Assembly (NCBI RefSeq): GCF_901827185.1
Contig: NZ_LR594671.1
Coordinates: forward strand, 2,604,001-2,668,000
Length of the DNA stretch: 64,000 nt
Direction: 5' to 3'
DNA from: Variovorax sp. PBL-E5
Lineage (GTDB): Bacteria > Pseudomonadota > Gammaproteobacteria > Burkholderiales > Burkholderiaceae_C
Position 1 is the stretch's first letter. Each line of letters starts with the position of its first letter. The position numbers were made by a program, and so were the translations under genes. The notes under the pieces are model-generated. The model was not told the DNA's origin. It did no database searches and saw only the letters and a program-made list of their open reading frames with translations. Below are positions 38,486 to 47,474 of this stretch, piece by piece.

Positions 38486-38504
38486 TTCACATGAGGAGTT
38501 CGAA

Positions 38505-39023
38505 ATGTTAAGACGTACGATTTATTCGCTGGCCATCGTGGCGCTGATTGCCGGTTGCTCGTCCGGCACCAAGCTGAACGACACGCCGGTGGTCGACCGC
38601 AATGGCGGCGTGGGCGGCGCGGGCGGCGCAGCCAGCGGTGTGGCGCCGGTGACCATCGACCCGAACGCCGGCACGGCGCAAGGCCCGGTCGGCGTCGCGC
38701 GGATCATCTATTTCGACTTCGACAGCTACACGGTCAAGCCCGAGTTCCAGCAGCTCATCGATGCGCATGCGCGTTTCCTGAAGGCCAACCCGGCACGTCA
38801 TGTGTCGATCGAAGGACACACCGACGAACGCGGCGGCCGCGAATACAACCTGGCGCTCGGCCAGAAGCGTTCGGAAGCGGTGCGTCGGGCCTTGAATCTG
38901 CTCGGCGTCTCCGACAACCAGGTCGAGGCCGTGAGCTTCGGCAAGGAAAAGCCGGCGGTGCAGGGTACCGGTGAAGAAGTGTGGGCGCAGAACCGCCGCG
39001 CCGAGATCTCCTACCGGCAATGA
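38505..39023 (+). CDS. pal: peptidoglycan-associated lipoprotein Pal
   Basis: 172 residues. Lipobox LIAGC with cysteine near residue 18, a Gly/Ala linker, and an OmpA-like domain with IYFDFDSYTVKPEF and the peptidoglycan-binding GHTDERGGREYNLALGQKRS. It tethers the outer membrane to the wall. AGGAG lies before its start, 20 bp after tolB. Confidence 0.97.
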   Translation: MLRRTIYSLAIVALIAGCSSGTKLNDTPVVDRNGGVGGAGGAASGVAPVTIDPNAGTAQGPVGVARIIYFDFDSYTVKPEFQQLIDAHARFLKANPARHVSIEGHTDERGGREYNLALGQKRSEAVRRALNLLGVSDNQVEAVSFGKEKPAVQGTGEEVWAQNRRAEISYRQ

Positions 39024-39772
39024 GGCAACGCGCCTCCTTGCGAGGCGCGGCCATTGCCGCCGCCTTGCTATGCGCCTCGCTGGGCGCGCACGCCGCGCTG
39101 TTCGAGGACGACGAGGCTCGCAAGGCGATCCTCGATCTGCGCCAGCGCGTCGAAGCCATGCGCCAGCAGAGCGAGCAACGCCAAACTGACGACAACGCGC
39201 AGTTGCGGCGGAGCCTGCTCGATCTGCAGAACCAGATCGAGCAGATGCGCGGCGACATGCAGCGCCTGACCGGGCAGAACGAGCAGCTCACGCGCAGCAT
39301 CACCGAGCTGCAGCAGAACCAGACCGCGATCGGCGACAAGCTCAAGCAGAACGAGCCGACCAAGGTGTCGGTGGACGGCCGCGAATTCACCGCCGATCCC
39401 AAGGAAAAGGCCGACTTCGATGCCGCGCTCGGCGTGTTTCGCGGCGGCCAGTTCGCGCAGGCACAGACCGCGTTCGCCGACTTCGTGAAGCGCTATCCGC
39501 AAAGCGGCTACAACGCCTCGGCCCTGTTCTGGCTCGGCAATGCGCAGTACGCCACGCGCAACTACAACGAGGCGATCGCCAATTTCAGGTCGATGCTTTC
39601 CCTCGCGCCCGACCATGCGAAGGCGCCCGAGGCCGTGCTGTCGATCGCCAATTGCCAGATCGAGCTGAAGGACACGCGCGCGGCGCGGCGCACGTTGGAA
39701 GATCTGGTCAAGGCCTATCCCCAGTCGGAAGCCGCGCAGGCCGGGCGAGAGCGCCTCTCCCGACTCCGATAG
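39020..39772 (+). CDS. cpoB: CpoB/YbgF, Tol-Pal associated TPR protein
   Basis: 250 residues. Signal peptide RGAAIAAALLCASLGAHA, a coiled coil of about residues 50-115 (RQQSEQRQTDDNAQLRRSLL onward) and a TPR domain from about 125 (FDAALGVFRGGQFAQAQTAF onward). It links wall synthesis to outer-membrane constriction. ATG overlaps the pal stop. Confidence 0.94.
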   Translation: MRQRASLRGAAIAAALLCASLGAHAALFEDDEARKAILDLRQRVEAMRQQSEQRQTDDNAQLRRSLLDLQNQIEQMRGDMQRLTGQNEQLTRSITELQQNQTAIGDKLKQNEPTKVSVDGREFTADPKEKADFDAALGVFRGGQFAQAQTAFADFVKRYPQSGYNASALFWLGNAQYATRNYNEAIANFRSMLSLAPDHAKAPEAVLSIANCQIELKDTRAARRTLEDLVKAYPQSEAAQAGRERLSRLR

Positions 39773-39787
39773 CGCCGGGCGCGCAGC

Positions 39788-40600
39788 GTGTCGAGCACCC
39801 TGTCTCCCATCGTCCAGGCGGACGATGCCGATCTGGCCCGTCGCTTCGGCGGACTGGAGCGCCTTTACGGCGTGGCAGGAGCGGCGCGTCTGCGCGATGC
39901 CCACGTGCTTGTCGCCGGCATCGGCGGTGTCGGCTCATGGGCGGTCGAGGCGCTCGCACGCAGCGCGGTCGGCCGCTTGACGCTGATCGATCTCGACCAC
40001 ATTGCAGAATCCAACATCAATCGCCAGATCCACGCGCTCGACACCACTGTGGGCCAGGCCAAGGTCGAAGCGATGCGTGAGCGCATTGCCCATATCAATC
40101 CGGCGTGCAAGGTTCTTGCGATCGACGAATTCGTCGAGCCCGGCAACTGGGCGGCGCTGCTGGCAAGCGCAGAGGCAGCCCACGGACCGGTGAGCGCCGT
40201 CATCGATGCCTGCGACCAGGTGCGCGCCAAGCTCGTGATGGCCGCATGGGCACGTGAGTCGGGCACGGCTTTCGTTACGGCCGGCGCGGCCGGCGGAAAG
40301 CGGCTGGCGCACAAGGTCGACATCGATGACCTCGCGCTGGTCACCCACGATCCGCTGCTGGCGCAGCTGCGCCAGCGCCTGCGCAAGATGCACGGTGCGC
40401 CGCGCGAGGGACGCAAGATCGGCGTGAGCTGCGTCTTCAGCCGCGAGAGCGTCGCACCCCCGGATGCCTCGTGCGCCATGGAAGGCGATGGCTCGCTCAA
40501 TTGCCATGGCTATGGTTCGATGGTGAGCGTCACGGCCACCTTCGGCCAGTGCGCCGCCGGCTGGGTCATGGACCGGCTGGCTCGCGGCACCACGCTATAA
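39788..40600 (+). CDS. tcdA: tRNA threonylcarbamoyladenosine dehydratase
   Basis: 270 residues (E. coli 268). E1-like fold with VAGIGGVGSWAVEALARS, LIDLDHIAESNINRQIHA and a later DACDQVRAKL. It turns t6A37 of tRNA into the cyclic form with ATP. Begins with GTG, 15 bp after cpoB; no ATG lies close to the domain start. It directly precedes the tRNA-Lys gene. Confidence 0.92.
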   Translation: MSSTLSPIVQADDADLARRFGGLERLYGVAGAARLRDAHVLVAGIGGVGSWAVEALARSAVGRLTLIDLDHIAESNINRQIHALDTTVGQAKVEAMRERIAHINPACKVLAIDEFVEPGNWAALLASAEAAHGPVSAVIDACDQVRAKLVMAAWARESGTAFVTAGAAGGKRLAHKVDIDDLALVTHDPLLAQLRQRLRKMHGAPREGRKIGVSCVFSRESVAPPDASCAMEGDGSLNCHGYGSMVSVTATFGQCAAGWVMDRLARGTTL

Positions 40601-40601
40601 T
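40596..40601 (+). promoter_or_regulatory. -10 box for tRNA-Lys
   Basis: A perfect TATAAT overlaps the tcdA stop codon and lies 54 bases before the tRNA 5' end, a common distance for a tRNA promoter with a short leader. No consensus -35 is visible at the correct spacing. Confidence 0.5.
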
Positions 40602-40654
40602 TTCGGGCTTTGCCGGATTCGTCCGCGCAACGCAGGGTCGATGAAATCGAGAGT

Positions 40655-40730
40655 GGGACGTTAGCTCAGTTGGTAGAGCAGCGGACTTTTAATCCGTTGG
40701 TCACAAGTTCGAATCTTGTACGTCCTACCA
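40655..40730 (+). tRNA. tRNA-Lys (UUU)
   Basis: 76 nt with encoded CCA. Acceptor GGGACGT pairs with ACGTCCT (first pair G-U), D-loop AGCTCAGTTGGTAGAGC, anticodon loop CTTTTAA with TTT at 40688-40690, and T-arm ACAAGTTCGAATCTTGT. Single tRNA, not in a cluster. Confidence 0.97.
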
Positions 40731-40754
40731 TTCAACCCGCGTGGAATATAGAAG

Positions 40755-40788
40755 GCCTGCTATCTATTCGGTGGCAGGCATTTTCTTT
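40755..40788 (+). terminator. intrinsic terminator after tRNA-Lys
   Basis: GCCTGC (40755-40760) pairs with GCAGGC (40774-40779) and is followed by ATTTTCTTT. It begins 24 bases after the tRNA end, the expected place. Confidence 0.6.
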
Positions 40789-40852
40789 GGCTGCTTCATT
40801 GTCAGATTGTTGCCAGAAGGACTTCCGCACTACTGCTCCACAATCTGTTGCC

Positions 40853-41299
40853 ATGACGAAACGACTTGTCTTTTGGACGCTCGTGCTAGCTGTTCTTGTC
40901 GCAGTGGCAGCGGGCTTTGGATGGCATGCCCATACGGTAGAACAGGCCACGCAGGCCGCCGCCGCAGCGGAAGCTGAGAGAGAAGGGCAGATCTCAAAAT
41001 TCGGTGACCTACGCCTTCGCTGGCAAGACGCAGTCCGCCTGGCCTCAAACTCCTCGTGAACAGCTGTCAGGCCCGATAGCTACGTTGCAGGAACTCCGAC
41101 GAGAGGTAGATCAGATCTTCCTTGCCTGTAGCCCTGTGAACGGCCTTGGCACGTACTGCGCGGCATGGATAGAGGCATCGGCACCATGCTGAACTACATG
41201 AAAGAGGGCGACGGCGATTTCGATGAGTCGAAGCTTGGCTGGATGAATGAAAGACTGGATCTGGCGAACAAGCGTTTGGCTGAGGGCTGTGGCATCTAG
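40853..41299 (+). pseudogene. broken gene for a small membrane-anchored protein, two compensating frameshifts
   Basis: ATG at 40853 opens a 68-codon frame with an N-terminal membrane helix (RLVFWTLVLAVLVAVAAGFG) and an Ala/Glu-rich helix, closed by TGA at 41057. Similarity in style continues in the +1 frame (TPREQLSGPIATLQELRREV, CSPVNGLGTYCAAW) and returns to the first frame at about 41165 (MDRGIGTMLNYMKEGDGDFD to stop at 41297). One shift near 41048 and the opposite one near 41163 would join them to one protein of about 148 residues. Base use is less GC-rich than neighbours. Family not recognised. A sequencing error is possible but would need two. Confidence 0.55.
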
Positions 41300-41630
41300 T
41301 TTTGTCGCCACGCCGATTGCCGGCACTTCCACGTCACGAAGAAGGCCCCGAAGAGCCTGTGATCATCGTCATGCGCTTTTCTTCTCAGCCTTGCGCCCCG
41401 CGTGCGCTTGGGCTTCTTGATCGGCTTGCGCGGCTCACCTTCCCTTGAGCTGTTATGACGCGAATCGTGCGGACTACAACATCTTCACGGGCTAGCCGGA
41501 AGAGTCATAGATAAAGAGAGGGCGGCGTCGATCGCCGGCCCGGCCGAGTGCGACCCGGATTCGAAATTGGGCATCGGCGGGTTGCGTCGGATGCGAGGCG
41601 TCCCCGCCAGACGACCCGCATCCCTGCGCT
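41300..41630. other. region without recognisable gene, possibly degraded
   Basis: 331 bases between the broken gene and the LysR regulator. On the minus strand a start-less open stretch with a basic segment (RKPIKKPKRTRGARLRRK) ends at about 41297 and could be a remnant; no family recognised. No integrase, no repeat of the tRNA 3' end and no RNA gene was seen. Confidence 0.4.
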
Positions 41631-42533
41631 TCAGCGCCCTGCGACATCCTTCACGCCGATCCGCGTCTGCAGGAAATCCAGCAGTGCCCGCAAGGCTGCG
41701 CTGTTGTGGCGTCGCTGCAGGTAGGCGGCGGAAAGCCACATGTCGTTGCGAACATGGTCCTGCAGCACAGGCACCAGATCGCCATGGTCGATGTGCGATT
41801 GCACCATGAGGGCCGGCATATAGACCACGCCGAAGCCCTGCAGCGCCACCTGGACCAATGCGGCGTTCTCGGTCGCATCCATCCGGCTTTTGACAGCCAC
41901 GTCGAGCGGATGGCCATCGACTTCGAAGCGCCACTGCGGATGCGGGCCGGAACGCGAATGGGTGAGCGCCTCGTGGTCGGACAGCTCGGCAGGATGCAGC
42001 GGCGTGCCGTGCTTCTTCCAGTAGGCCGGCGATGCGCAGACGGCCAGCTTGACGAGCGCCAGCTTGCGCACGATCAGGTTGTCGTCCTCGATCGGGCCGA
42101 AACGCAGCGCCAGGTCGATGGCTTCTTCGGCCATGTCGATCGTGCGGCTGCTGAATTGCACGCTGAGGCTGACTTCAGGGTAGTGCCCCATGAATTGCCC
42201 GAGCAGCTTGGGCAGATCGCCCTGTCCCATGCCGTGCGGTGCCGCGATGCGCAGGCGGCCGGTGGGCCGGCTCGCATGCTCCTGGAGTTCGGCCTGGGTG
42301 AGCTCCACCATTTCGAGAACGGGCTTGCTTCGCTCGAGCAGCAGCACGCCGGCATCGGTCAGGCTCACGGAACGTGTCGAGCGATTGAGCAGCCGCACGC
42401 CGAAGCGGGTTTCCAGCTCGGCCACGTACTTGCTCACGGAAGCCTTCGACATGTCGAGCTTCTTGGCGGCGCGCGAGAAGCTGCCGTGCGCGGCAACTTC
42501 GCAGAAGGTCTTGATCAGGTCGAGGCTGTCCAC
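41631..42533 (-). CDS. LysR-family transcriptional regulator
   Basis: 300 residues starting with GTG at 42533 (VDSLDLIKTFCEVAAHGSFS). The helix-turn-helix is FSRAAKKLDMSKASVSKYVAEL and the effector domain begins near 90 (GRLRIAAPHGMGQGDLPKLL). The frame is open 20 codons further upstream but only with a TTG and no domain. It looks like the group with short co-effector pockets that often control nearby oxidoreductases; no target is adjacent. It lies alone between the tRNA-side patch and a 74-codon unknown gene. Confidence 0.85.
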   Translation of the reverse strand: MDSLDLIKTFCEVAAHGSFSRAAKKLDMSKASVSKYVAELETRFGVRLLNRSTRSVSLTDAGVLLLERSKPVLEMVELTQAELQEHASRPTGRLRIAAPHGMGQGDLPKLLGQFMGHYPEVSLSVQFSSRTIDMAEEAIDLALRFGPIEDDNLIVRKLALVKLAVCASPAYWKKHGTPLHPAELSDHEALTHSRSGPHPQWRFEVDGHPLDVAVKSRMDATENAALVQVALQGFGVVYMPALMVQSHIDHGDLVPVLQDHVRNDMWLSAAYLQRRHNSAALRALLDFLQTRIGVKDVAGR

Positions 42534-42633
42534 TGCGGTCGACTCTAGCGCACCGTGTTCGCCAGCGCACCGGCCGGTGCGGGACGAGCCCAATCAGCGT
42601 TGCAAGGACTGCTTGCAGGCTTCGGCAGCGGTG

Positions 42634-42858
42634 TCAGGGGGTTTCGTCGTCCAGGGCGGAAGCGCCGGCGGTGGTGATGGCAGACACCATGCCGACTGCG
42701 CTGGCGCGCAGCAGTTCCTGCCTCAGCGCTGCTTCGAGCAGGTGGCGCGCGGTATCCGGCCGATCGTGGTCGTACTCTTCGTCCAATTCGCAGTGCAGGT
42801 AGTAGTCGACTCGGGCCATGAGCCTTTCTATCGCTGCTGCAAGGTCTGTCTCATTCAT
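42634..42858 (-). CDS. hypothetical protein, 74 residues
   Basis: ATG at 42858 follows GGAGGAGCGGAAG, a strong ribosome site. The protein is acidic and helical (MNETDLAAAIERLMARVDYY, then CELDEEYDHDRPDTARHLLE) with an alanine-rich end. Not recognised; no signal peptide. The pattern of one amphipathic helix followed by an acidic centre could fit a small adaptor. Codons look like those of real genes in this genome. Confidence 0.6.
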   Translation of the reverse strand: MNETDLAAAIERLMARVDYYLHCELDEEYDHDRPDTARHLLEAALRQELLRASAVGMVSAITTAGASALDDETP

Positions 42859-43043
42859 CTTCCGCTCCTCCGATTTCGCCGTGCGGAACGACGTCACCTT
42901 GATCTGTCTCGTGTCGCCTTTGCCGGTCGTCTCCGCATCCGTACCCGAGTATGGTGATTATGACCCTCTTGGCCAATTGTCCAGGATCGCGTGTCGTGGT
43001 AGGCCAACAGCCTGTGGGGGCAAACGGCCTGCGATGGTCGGCC

Positions 43044-43616
43044 TCATCGCAGCCGCAGGCGATCCCATGTTCGAGTGAGGCGCGAAGGGGTTCGCGGCCT
43101 ATCCGGCCCTCCTTCCTCGGGGGCCAGAGGCGAGGGAAGCCTGCGTCCGACAGACTGCGCGACCTTGACGCAATCCCGGATGTGCAGCTCGCCCAGCGTG
43201 CGCAGCGCGGCGTAGCCCAGCGCGGCAGATACCACCTGGCCCGCGACCGGGACGTATTTGGCTGCCTGCTGCGCCGTCAGCCGGATCCCGGCATGGCGCG
43301 CCAGCCTGAGCAGCAGCTCGCGCGTCACGAACTTGCCGACCAGCAAGGCGCCGACCGCCGATGCCGCTTTCTGGATCCGGTCGCGCTCGTGCGGCGCCAG
43401 GCGTTCGATCTGGGTCACCGAGAGGCCGAATTCGGCGCTGATCTGCGGAACCAGCCGCGTGAGCAGGGCAGCATCGGCGGCCCAGTCGACACCCGGCAGC
43501 GGGACCGCGCTCGCCGCGGCAGCGATGAGCGCCTTGCGCCCGAGCAGGCGCCGGCTGCGCTGGATCGCGGCAATGAGCTGGGGATCCCCCTGGGCAAGTT
43601 CGATGGCCGAAGGCAT
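43044..43616 (-). CDS. uncharacterised protein with DUF697-like helical region
   Basis: 190 residues. Hydrophobic helices with ALIAAAASAVPLPGVDWAADAALLTRL and LTAQQAAKYVPVAGQVVSAA resemble the VPVPGVD-type turn of DUF697/YcjF-like proteins (segments quoted are cut to their cores). The C-terminus is polar and Pro/Arg-rich. Function unknown; DUF697 members are membrane-near partners of small GTPases, and no GTPase gene is adjacent. It starts 28 bp after the ABC-F stop on the same strand and may be the last gene of that long run. Confidence 0.65.
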   Translation of the reverse strand: MPSAIELAQGDPQLIAAIQRSRRLLGRKALIAAAASAVPLPGVDWAADAALLTRLVPQISAEFGLSVTQIERLAPHERDRIQKAASAVGALLVGKFVTRELLLRLARHAGIRLTAQQAAKYVPVAGQVVSAALGYAALRTLGELHIRDCVKVAQSVGRRLPSPLAPEEGGPDRPRTPSRLTRTWDRLRLR

Positions 43617-43644
43617 GCTTCGTGCAGCCTATCACGCCTATTCG

Positions 43645-45675
43645 TTATGCGGCGAGCGCCTCCAGCTGATCCGACAGGGCCAGCCAGCGCTCCTCGAGCT
43701 CGCCGATCTCGTCGTTCAGGGCCTTGAGCCGCTTGCCGGCCTCGGCGATCTCCGCCGCTGCAAGCGGCGCGGCCAGCCGGGCTTCCAGCGAGGCCTTCTC
43801 GGCGCCGGCGCTGGCGAGTCGCTGATCGATCTGCGCGAGCTCGCGCTTGAGCGGCTTGGCCTGGTCGCTGCGCTGCTGGCGGTCCTGCGCGTCGGCCTTG
43901 CGCTGAGTCCTGCCGGACGCCGCCTCGGGGGCCGCGGGCGCCTGCGTCTTCGCTGCCTGGACGGCGGGCGGCGGCGCTTCGGCCACGGCGACAGCGGCGA
44001 TCGCGTCGCGCGTGGCCGCCTTGGCCTCTTCGCGCTGGCGCTTGGCCTCGTCCAGCAGGTAGCGCTGGTAGTCGTCGAGATCGCCGTCGAAGTCGGCGAC
44101 GACGCCGCGCCCGACCAGCCAGAACTCGTCGCAGACGGAACGCAGCAGCGCCCGATCATGGCTCACCAGCATCAGCGTGCCTTCGAACTCGTTGAGCGCG
44201 ACGGCCAGGGCCTCGCGCGTCGCCAGGTCCAGATGGTTGGTCGGCTCGTCGAGCAGCAGCAGGTTGGGGCGCTGCCAGACCATCATGGCCAGCACCAGGC
44301 GCGCCTTCTCGCCGCCGCTCATCGTGCCAACCGGCTGCTTGACCATGTCGCCGCTGAAATTGAAGCTGCCGAGGAAGCCGCGCAGGTCCTGCTCGCCGGT
44401 GCGCTCCTTGACGCTCGCGCCGAGCTCGCGCGCCATGCGCACCATGTGCTCGAGCGGCGTGTCCTGCGGGCGCAGCACGTCGAGTTCCTGCTGCGCGAAA
44501 TAGCCGATGTTGAGGCCCTTGCCCTCGGTCACCGTCCCGGCCAGCGCGCCCATTTCGCGCGCGATGGTCTTGACCAGCGTCGACTTGCCCTGTCCGTTGG
44601 CACCCAGGATGCCGATGCGCTGGCCGGCCAGCACCGAGCGGCTCACGCCGCGCAGGATGGTCTTCGGCGGCTCGCCTTCGGCCCGGTAGCCGAAGCTCGC
44701 ATCGCTGATCGAGAGCATCGGGTTCGGGATGTTGCCCGGCTCCTTGAATTCGAAGGTGAAATCGGCCTCGGCCAGCAGCGGCGCCACCTTTTCCATGCGC
44801 TCCAGCGCCTTGACCCGGCTCTGCGCCTGCTTGGCCTTGCTCGCCTTGGCCTTGAAGCGGTCGATGAATTTCTGCAGATGCGCGATCTTGTCCTGCTGCT
44901 TGGTGAAGGCGGACTGCTGCAGCTCCATCTGCTGCGCACGCAGCGTTTCGAAGGCGCTGTAGTTGCCGCCATAGCGCGTGAGCTTGGCATGCTCGATGTG
45001 CAGCGTGACGTCGGTCACGGCGTCGAGGAATTCGCGGTCGTGGCTGATCACGATCATGGTGCCGGCGTATTTCTGCAGCCAGGACTCGAGCCAGACCAGG
45101 GCGTCCAGGTCCAGGTGATTGGTGGGTTCGTCGAGCAGCAGCAGGTCGCTCGGGCACATCAGCGCGCGCGCCAGTTGCAGGCGCATGCGCCATCCGCCCG
45201 AGAAGCTGTTGACCGGCTGGTCGAGCTGGTGCACCTTGAAGCCGAGGCCGAGGACCAGCGCCTGGGCGCGCGGCACCGCATCGTGCTCGCCCGCATCGGC
45301 GAGGTCGGTGTAGGCATGGGCCAGGGCCATGCCCATGTCGTGATCGTCGGGGTCGGTCTCGTGCGCCGCTTCGGCGGCCGCCAGGGCCTGGCGCAGTTCC
45401 ACCAGCCGCGTGTCGCCGCCGACCACGAAATCGCTGGCGCCTTCCTCGGTTTCGGGCATGTCCTGCGCGACCTGGGCCATGCGCCACTGGCGTGGCAGCG
45501 AGAAGTCGCCGCCGTCCTCGTGCAGCGTGCCGTTGAAGAGCGCGAACAAGGTGGACTTGCCGGCGCCGTTGCGTCCCACCAGCCCGACCTTCTCGCCGGG
45601 GTTGATGGTGACGCTCGCGCCGTCGAGCAGCACTTTGGCGCTGCGGCGCAGGATGACGTTCTTCAGGGTGATCAT
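43645..45675 (-). CDS. ABC-F family ATPase, YheS-like
   Basis: 676 residues with two ATPase domains: GLVGRNGAGKSTLFALF, NSFSGGWRMRLQLARAL and LLLLDEPTNHLDLDAL first, then GILGANGQGKSTLVKTI, GTMSGGEKARLVLAMM and a second LLLLDEPTNHLDL. No membrane part. A Lys/Gln linker (FIDRFKAKASKAKQAQSRVK) joins them and the C-terminus is a coiled coil (REL AQIDQRLASAGAEKASLE). ABC-F proteins act on the ribosome; YheS helps with stalled nascent chains. ATGA overlap with the M14 peptidase gene. Confidence 0.92.
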   Translation of the reverse strand: MITLKNVILRRSAKVLLDGASVTINPGEKVGLVGRNGAGKSTLFALFNGTLHEDGGDFSLPRQWRMAQVAQDMPETEEGASDFVVGGDTRLVELRQALAAAEAAHETDPDDHDMGMALAHAYTDLADAGEHDAVPRAQALVLGLGFKVHQLDQPVNSFSGGWRMRLQLARALMCPSDLLLLDEPTNHLDLDALVWLESWLQKYAGTMIVISHDREFLDAVTDVTLHIEHAKLTRYGGNYSAFETLRAQQMELQQSAFTKQQDKIAHLQKFIDRFKAKASKAKQAQSRVKALERMEKVAPLLAEADFTFEFKEPGNIPNPMLSISDASFGYRAEGEPPKTILRGVSRSVLAGQRIGILGANGQGKSTLVKTIAREMGALAGTVTEGKGLNIGYFAQQELDVLRPQDTPLEHMVRMARELGASVKERTGEQDLRGFLGSFNFSGDMVKQPVGTMSGGEKARLVLAMMVWQRPNLLLLDEPTNHLDLATREALAVALNEFEGTLMLVSHDRALLRSVCDEFWLVGRGVVADFDGDLDDYQRYLLDEAKRQREEAKAATRDAIAAVAVAEAPPPAVQAAKTQAPAAPEAASGRTQRKADAQDRQQRSDQAKPLKRELAQIDQRLASAGAEKASLEARLAAPLAAAEIAEAGKRLKALNDEIGELEERWLALSDQLEALAA

Positions 45676-47426
45676 GGACTCGGCGAAATCAGGCCTATGG
45701 CTTCGACCGCGGCCAGCACGGCGGCGGTCTGGGTGTCGTGGGCAAATACGAAGGAACCACCGTAGATCGTTTCGTCCGGAAACTCGGTGATCAGGGTCAG
45801 GGCGGGTCCGGGGCGGTCGACCTCGCTGAGGGAGCAGGCCGTGCCGTGGATGACTTCGAAGGGAAGCTCGCCAGCATGCGTATTGTAAGTGGCGAGCTGG
45901 GCCGCGTTGAAGGCCATGAGTTCGAGCCGCTCTGCCAGCCGGCCGCAGACATGCTCGGCGAGCCGCCGCGCCGTGTCCGCCCATCCCTTGCGGTAGCGCA
46001 GGATCAGGAAGAAGCCCTTGGGCACCGTCCACAGTTCGAAGCCGCGCGGGAGATAGCCGCTCAGCGGGCGCGTCCACTCGTGGGCCGGGTAGCCGTGCAG
46101 GTTGATGTGCAATGCGGCGCCCGACAGGCGCAGCGCTTCGTACCGCGCCTCGCGCTCGTGGAAGGGCGCATGCTCGCGGTATTCGACGTCGTCGCCCAGC
46201 GCCGTGTAGCGTGCCGCATGGTGCATGTGCTGCGGCGAGTGCGCGCAGAGCTCGCGGTGCAGCGCGTAGCCGTCGGGGTTCTCGAGCGCGATCAGCGCGA
46301 AGTGCGCGTCCGGCTGCGCGGCCAGATGCCGCGCGGCGCGCAGCGCGCCGACGACGCCCGAGGTCTCGTTGGCATGCTGGCCGCCGCTGACGATCACCGC
46401 CGGACCGGCGCCTGGATGGTAGATGCCGACCACGGCCCGGCCTTGCCGGCTCGTGGCTTCGAAGCGCTGACCGGGAATCCCGGCAAGTTCCTGCGCGATG
46501 CGCGCGAAGCCGAGCGGGGCCGTAATCCTGTCGAGCGGCATGTCGTTCGCGGCCGCTTCATCGGCGATCGGTGCCGGGTATTCGCGCAAGCCGATGCGCA
46601 AGCCCACTTCGCCTTCACTCACGCGCACGTCCGGCACGATCTGGCCCGGCTGCAAGCGGCGATCGCCGGGCGGCCGTCCGCTGCGCTGCTGGAACAGCTC
46701 CAGCAGCGAGAAGTACAGATCCTCGTGCAGCGCCTCGTGAAGATCGACCCAGGGTGCACCACTCTCCGCCGTGGCCGCGACGCCCGGCAGATCGATGCGG
46801 ATGTCGAGCCGTTCGAAACAGGGTTCGGTGGCCGGCCAGGGATGCTGGCGCAGCGTGTCCATCGCGAGCCGGAACAGCGCTTCGTAGTCGGAGGGCCGCG
46901 CGCCGTCCGTCACCGGCGCTTCGCCTTGCGTGATCTTCATCCAGGCGCAGGGCGACAGCAGGGTGTTGAAGAGCACATCCTGGTGCACGCGGTTGGGTGC
47001 GAAGACCCAGTCGGTGCGCTGCCTGCCATCGTGCCAGCGCAGTTCGATTTCGTGGCACGGCGTGGCCTCGGACGGTGTCTGCGGCACGAGCTGCAGTTCG
47101 ACGCCCGCAAGCATCTCCGCCAGCGGATAGGCCTCCAGCGCGAAGCGGCGCGCCGATGCCATCGGATGCACCGGACAGTGAACCGTCACGCTGGCCAGCC
47201 CGGCAAGGTCGACCTCTTCCTGGAAGTGATGGACCAATGGCTTGTAGGCGCTGTGAAAGCGTGCCGCGATGCCGGCCTCCGCGAGGCGTTGTTCGGCGGC
47301 ACGTCGTGCGGCCAGCCCTTCGAACAGCCACGCATCGATGCGAAGGCCGGGGCGGCCGTCGGCCAGCATCGACTGCACCCAGGCGTCGAGCGTGCGCGGC
47401 AATCGGGTGTCGAGAAGGACGTTCAT
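45672..47426 (-). CDS. M14 family zinc carboxypeptidase-like protein
   Basis: 584 residues; the catalytic part is in the C-terminal half. VSGGQHANETSGVVGAL gives the H-x2-E zinc ligands, LHINLHGYPAHEW the third His, and TLITEFPDETIYGG the catalytic Glu. The N-terminal 300 residues hold a family-specific extension (e.g. HFQEEVDLAGLASVTVHCPV). No signal peptide, so probably cytoplasmic. The substrate is not known. It overlaps the ABC-F start and follows prmB by about 48 bp. Confidence 0.83.
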   Translation of the reverse strand: MNVLLDTRLPRTLDAWVQSMLADGRPGLRIDAWLFEGLAARRAAEQRLAEAGIAARFHSAYKPLVHHFQEEVDLAGLASVTVHCPVHPMASARRFALEAYPLAEMLAGVELQLVPQTPSEATPCHEIELRWHDGRQRTDWVFAPNRVHQDVLFNTLLSPCAWMKITQGEAPVTDGARPSDYEALFRLAMDTLRQHPWPATEPCFERLDIRIDLPGVAATAESGAPWVDLHEALHEDLYFSLLELFQQRSGRPPGDRRLQPGQIVPDVRVSEGEVGLRIGLREYPAPIADEAAANDMPLDRITAPLGFARIAQELAGIPGQRFEATSRQGRAVVGIYHPGAGPAVIVSGGQHANETSGVVGALRAARHLAAQPDAHFALIALENPDGYALHRELCAHSPQHMHHAARYTALGDDVEYREHAPFHEREARYEALRLSGAALHINLHGYPAHEWTRPLSGYLPRGFELWTVPKGFFLILRYRKGWADTARRLAEHVCGRLAERLELMAFNAAQLATYNTHAGELPFEVIHGTACSLSEVDRPGPALTLITEFPDETIYGGSFVFAHDTQTAAVLAAVEAIGLISPSP

Positions 47427-47474
47427 TCTTTGCGTCTGCAGGTCGGCGCGAGCACGGTCATGCCGCGCGCCCGT

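Noticed and set aside
40655..41640. Integrated element at tRNA-Lys
   Set aside because: No integrase, no repeat of the tRNA 3' end and no mobile genes; only composition and a broken gene hint at foreign DNA.
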